Positions 61,127 to 64,000 of a stretch of 64,000 nucleotides of DNA are shown here, one piece after another; position 1 is the first letter of the stretch, and every line of letters starts with the position of its first letter. The stretch is from G963667145 sp963676515 [NCBI: Candidatus Cloacimonadota bacterium] (GTDB lineage: Bacteria > Cloacimonadota > Cloacimonadia > G963667145): positions 930,001-994,000 of the forward strand of contig OY781061.1 in assembly GCA_963676515.1 (NCBI GenBank). Direction: 5' to 3'. Position numbers and translations under genes: made by a program. The notes beneath the pieces were generated by a model that had not been told where the DNA came from, ran no database searches, and was given only the letters and a program-made list of their open reading frames with translations.

Positions 61127-62440
61127 GGGACTGTAATAAAAATTGTGTAAATTTCTAAAATATGCATATTGGCATTAAAAAGAAAAGGAGATTTACAATG
61201 TTTAGTGAGAAGCAAATTGAAGAGATTCTCAAGAGTCATAAACCGAAAAATAAGGATGATTTGAACGAACTTATTGAGAAGTTTAGTAAGCAATTAATCG
61301 AGAGCATGCTAGAGTCCGAGAGATCAGCTCATCTTGGCAAAAAAAAGTACGAACGAAGCAAGAAAGACAACAACAGAAATGGGCATTCGAGCAAGAAAAT
61401 TCGCTCTAATTTTGGAGAGATGGATATCAATATTCCCAGAACTAGAATTGCGGATTTTGAGCCGATTATTATCAAAAAGGGCGACAAGGATATTGGGAAT
61501 ATTGAGGATAAAATTCTTTATATGTACGCTCGCGGAATGAGTGAACGAGATATCGCCGACTATCTCGAAGAGATTTATGCTTATCGATTTTCGGCTCAAA
61601 CTGTCAGTCAGATAATCAGCGATGTCAGTACTTTAGTCAAGTCGTGGCAATCTAGTCCCCTAGAAAAAGCTTATGCGGTAATTTTTTTAGATGCCGTTGT
61701 GTTCAAAGTTCGAAGAGATGGAATCGTCCAAAACACTGCAGTATATAGCGTTCAAGGGATTGACCTTAATGGTAAAAAAAGCATTATAGGTCTTTGGATT
61801 GGCGATAATGAAAGCTCTAAGTTTTGGCTAAAAGTTTTAAATGAACTAAAAAATCGTGGAGTTGAGGATGTTTTTATCTTTTGTACCGACAATCTAAATG
61901 GCTTCTCCCAAGCGATTAAAGCTGCTTTCCCTTTGTCAGAACATCAAAATTGTATTGTTCACCAAATAAGAAACTCGCTAAAATTTGTCTCTTACAAAGA
62001 GAAGAAGGAACTTGCTGCTGATTTAAAAAATATTTATAGGGCGACGAGCGAAGAAAATGGGCGTCTCGAGCTAGATGAATTTAGCAAAAAATGGGATAAA
62101 AAATATCCATACATTGCCAAGTCTTGGGAGAAAAATTGGGAAGGATTATGCTCTTTTTTTAAGTATCCGACAGAAATCAGGAAACTCATTTATACCACGA
62201 ATTCAATAGAAAATTATCATCGCAGTTTGAGGCGAATTACTAAGTCGAAATCGTCGTTTCCGAGTGAAGATTCGCTTATGAGATTGCTCTTTTTGGTTAC
62301 AAAAAATGTAACTAAAAAATGGACAGGTTCTGTCAGAAATTGGGGAATGATTTATTCGCAGTTAATGATTTTTTACAAAGATCGAATGGAAAAATATGTT
62401 TAGCACGAAAATGAATTTACACAAAGAAGATTACAGTCCC
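61127..62440 (+). mobile_element. IS256-family insertion sequence (1314 bp)
   Basis: Imperfect terminal inverted repeats of about 27 bp: left GGGACTGTAAT-AAAAA-TTGTGTAAATT, right (reverse complement) GGGACTGTAAT-CTTCT-TTGTGTAAATT. It encodes one intact transposase. The flanks ATACCATTC and CCACTGACA are not a target duplication, and each side belongs to a different broken gene. Confidence 0.9.
61198..62403 (+). CDS. IS256-family (Mutator type) transposase
   Basis: 401 residues; ATG 61198 after AAAAGGAGATTTACA. DDE residues in VIFLDAVVFKVRRDG, VFIFCTDNLNGFSQAI and TNSIENYHRSLRRI; the family's AHLGKKKYERSK, FGEMDINIPRTRI, YARGMSERDIADYLEEIY and EHQNCIVHQIRNSLKFV are all present. Full length, no frameshift, so potentially active. 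Confidence 0.96.
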   Translation: MFSEKQIEEILKSHKPKNKDDLNELIEKFSKQLIESMLESERSAHLGKKKYERSKKDNNRNGHSSKKIRSNFGEMDINIPRTRIADFEPIIIKKGDKDIGNIEDKILYMYARGMSERDIADYLEEIYAYRFSAQTVSQIISDVSTLVKSWQSSPLEKAYAVIFLDAVVFKVRRDGIVQNTAVYSVQGIDLNGKKSIIGLWIGDNESSKFWLKVLNELKNRGVEDVFIFCTDNLNGFSQAIKAAFPLSEHQNCIVHQIRNSLKFVSYKEKKELAADLKNIYRATSEENGRLELDEFSKKWDKKYPYIAKSWEKNWEGLCSFFKYPTEIRKLIYTTNSIENYHRSLRRITKSKSSFPSEDSLMRLLFLVTKNVTKKWTGSVRNWGMIYSQLMIFYKDRMEKYV

Positions 62441-62634
62441 CCACTGACATACACTTTAACATCATTTACAAGTATATCCTCTTTTTCAAACATTTTTTTT
62501 GCGTCTGCATAATAAAAAGAAGTTGCATGGCTTGTGTATTCCACGGCAAAATTCAAATTATCTTTTTCTCCTTCGTATGCATTTAAAGAAAATATGAAAA
62601 TAAAAAGTAATGAAAATAAAATTGATTTCTTCAC
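62431..62634 (-). pseudogene. small exported protein truncated by the IS256 element
   Basis: GTG start at 62634 after AAGGAG gives MKKSILFSLLFIFIFSLNAY, a signal peptide, followed by a 45-residue mature stretch (AVEYTSHATSFYYADAKKMF). The frame runs into the IS right end and stops at 62431, so the last residues (GL) are IS-encoded and the true C-terminus is missing. Confidence 0.65.
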
Positions 62635-62850
62635 GACAAGCTCCTTAATTAGCTACAAACCATTATCTTGTAACACTAATAAATCTAAAATTAATTTCTT
62701 AAATATCCTTTTTTCTCTTTTTATCAAAAATTCGAGAAGAACCCAGAAGGTGTCTACAAATAGAAATTAACTATTCTTTGCCGTTATTTTTAGGAAAACA
62801 TATCGATGTCAAGAGGAATCTTCTGATTATAATTAATTTACCCCAAATTT

Positions 62851-63522
62851 TTATATACTCATACCCACACTCAGCAAATAATCTGGATCGACATAGCGAT
62901 GGTAAATAGTGGAAAATTGCACGAAGTGATTGTGCCAAAAGAACTTTACACCTGCTCCGATGGTATATTTTCGCAGTGATATTTGCAAACTACTAAATTT
63001 GTGGAAAGGAATATCGGTCGAAAGCAAGAAATTTTCATCATCTATCCTCAACACAACTTGCTTGCCTTTGCGGAACTCTGCTGCCCACTCATTCTCTTTT
63101 AGCGAAGTGCAAATCAGGTAATGCTCCAGTGCGAATAAGGACATCCCAAAAGATAAAGAGTAGTCGATCTCGCTCTCACCTTCCGAGTCTTGCCAATAAG
63201 ACAAGTTATTGCCGAGTAAGAACTTACTCCAGCGACAATTCGCTCCTGCGGTGGTTTTCAATCTTTTGTAACGAGTGAAATACAAGTAGTCGCTATCCAA
63301 AGAAAAGCAATATTTATCGACCATTTTGTTTATCGACAGATGATATTCGCTCACCTTGTCATCTGCGTTGTAAAGTTTTGCCCCCGCAGAAATACACGAG
63401 TCTTGCCAAGCAGGATTGAGCAAGAAATGGCGAGCAGACTCCAGATACAAACGACTATCTGCTCGCAAACCAGAAAACGACAAAGTGAAAAAAAGCAATG
63501 CCAAATATATAACTTTTTTCAT
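62851..63522 (-). CDS. outer-membrane beta-barrel-type protein, 223 aa
   Basis: ATG 63522 gives KKVIYLALLFFTLSFSGLRA, a signal peptide. The mature part alternates polar and hydrophobic residues in short strands ending with aromatic residues (KYCFSLDSDYLYFTRYKRL, KFFWHNHFVQFSTIYHRY), and ends PDYLLSVGMSI, a barrel-like C-terminus. The opening SRLYLESARHFLLNPAWQDS resembles PorV/PorQ-type or similar barrel starts, only weakly. Single gene. Confidence 0.6.
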   Translation of the reverse strand: MKKVIYLALLFFTLSFSGLRADSRLYLESARHFLLNPAWQDSCISAGAKLYNADDKVSEYHLSINKMVDKYCFSLDSDYLYFTRYKRLKTTAGANCRWSKFLLGNNLSYWQDSEGESEIDYSLSFGMSLFALEHYLICTSLKENEWAAEFRKGKQVVLRIDDENFLLSTDIPFHKFSSLQISLRKYTIGAGVKFFWHNHFVQFSTIYHRYVDPDYLLSVGMSI

Positions 63523-63665
63523 AATCAAATTTATTGAACTAAAAATCTGTTAAGCTAAAGGGGAGTGTCACTTGTCGACTCAGGAAAACATACTTTTTTG
63601 CAATTTTGGGCTGAGCGTTGACTAGTGCGAATTGCAAATGTGTTTGGCTTATGGGCAAGCATTCA

Positions 63666-64000
63666 TTACACTGCTTTTATATCATACAGATGCTTTTGAA
63701 ATTCTATAAACAAAGAACTTATATTCTGAACATCTCCCAGAATTTTCATTGCATCTTCCAATGATTGATATTTATTTTGAAGTAAAATTGGTAATTTTTC
63801 TTGGTCAAGTTCGCTTACGCCAGCTTCTACATACTTTGTTAGAACAAATTCGATAAATTCTTTTTGTTTGTCATTCAATAGTGAAAAAATGGTTGCACTG
63901 GCTCTTGCCGCTCTTTCTTCTCGTGTTATTGGTTTAAAATCACTATTAAATATATATTCCAAGACATCAAACAAGTCGCTTTTTTCGGCATTTATTAGTT
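63666..64000 (-). CDS. hsdR: type I restriction enzyme R subunit, C-terminal end (partial)
   Basis: The open frame continues to the window edge: LINAEKSDLFDVLEYIFNSD, PITREERAARAS, KEFIEFVLTKYVEAGVSELD, LPILLQNKYQSLEDAMKILG and LFIEFQKHLYDIKAV. This matches the C-terminal helical domain of HsdR (EcoEI/EcoKI type) that contacts the M and S subunits. The motor and nuclease domains lie outside the window. Stop at 63666. Confidence 0.92.
   Translation of the reverse strand, partial: LINAEKSDLFDVLEYIFNSDFKPITREERAARASATIFSLLNDKQKEFIEFVLTKYVEAGVSELDQEKLPILLQNKYQSLEDAMKILGDVQNISSLFIEFQKHLYDIKAV

Overview
The window comes from a diderm, probably anaerobic bacterium of moderate-to-low GC. Lipid A synthesis (lpxB), a BamD-like lipoprotein, a periplasmic SurA/PpiD-type chaperone and many lipoproteins indicate an outer membrane with LPS. 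A four-subunit 2-oxoacid:ferredoxin oxidoreductase and a YgeW-type carbamoyltransferase point to anaerobic amino-acid or purine metabolism. The lineage cannot be fixed from sequence alone. The GyrA active-site region and a TAnnTTTG-like -10 element before gyrB would fit an FCB or PVC candidate lineage (Cloacimonadota, Lentisphaerota and similar); this is only a suggestion. No rRNA, tRNA or CRISPR array was recognised by eye.

Layout. 1-2517 (minus): a possible fmt start, a small exported protein, serS and tpiA. 2518-7021 (plus): an AT-rich accessory island with two small unknown genes, a YhcG/DUF1016 nuclease and a type II restriction-modification pair. 7255-13941 (minus): a triple RidA fusion, a broken rhuM, and an aromatic amino-acid operon transcribed DAHP synthase, pheA, tyrA, aroB, aroA. 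13942-17308: a repeat-rich island around one SUMF1-domain lipoprotein gene. 17309-27032 (plus): a dense envelope/housekeeping run (ppiD-like, bamD-like, nadD, ftsB-like, polysaccharide deacetylase, uppP, holA, lpxB, rlmD-like, tyrS). 27267-32253 (plus): gyrB, gyrA and yigZ. 32264-35149: an accessory zone with a RAYT transposase, REP-like palindromes, a SIMPL lipoprotein and a DUF4268 nuclease-like gene. 35156-38998 (minus): comM, an adenosine-specific kinase and a TPR/LamG-like secreted protein. 39181-42151 (plus): ygeW, an LPP20-like lipoprotein and an HTH-HATPase-DUF4325 protein. 42275-48347 (minus): peroxiredoxin, two small genes, typA, rarA, an IS5-type remnant and a MORN-repeat lipoprotein. 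48627-57963 (plus): recA-recX, the ferredoxin oxidoreductase operon, an amino-acid ABC transporter, a Na/Pi cotransporter, deoD and a 51-residue gene. 58049-59281 (minus): an asparagine-synthetase-A-like gene. 59321-62634: a duplicated pseudogene broken by an IS256-family element. 62851-64000 (minus): an outer-membrane-type protein and the 3' end of a type I restriction gene, hsdR.

Most interesting signals. (1) A roughly 130-bp leader containing TTGACA and a ribosome-binding site recurs four times, each time directly before an accessory nuclease or transposase module. (2) A palindromic REP-like element is carried in frame inside the RAYT gene beside which it is scattered. (3) A three-domain RidA fusion has lost the catalytic arginine in its third domain. 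(4) Both copies of a tandem-duplicated lipocalin-like gene carry the same TGA where a tryptophan is expected, and one copy is cut by an IS that lacks a target duplication and joins two different broken genes. (5) GyrA carries Gln83 and Pro87 at the quinolone-determining positions.
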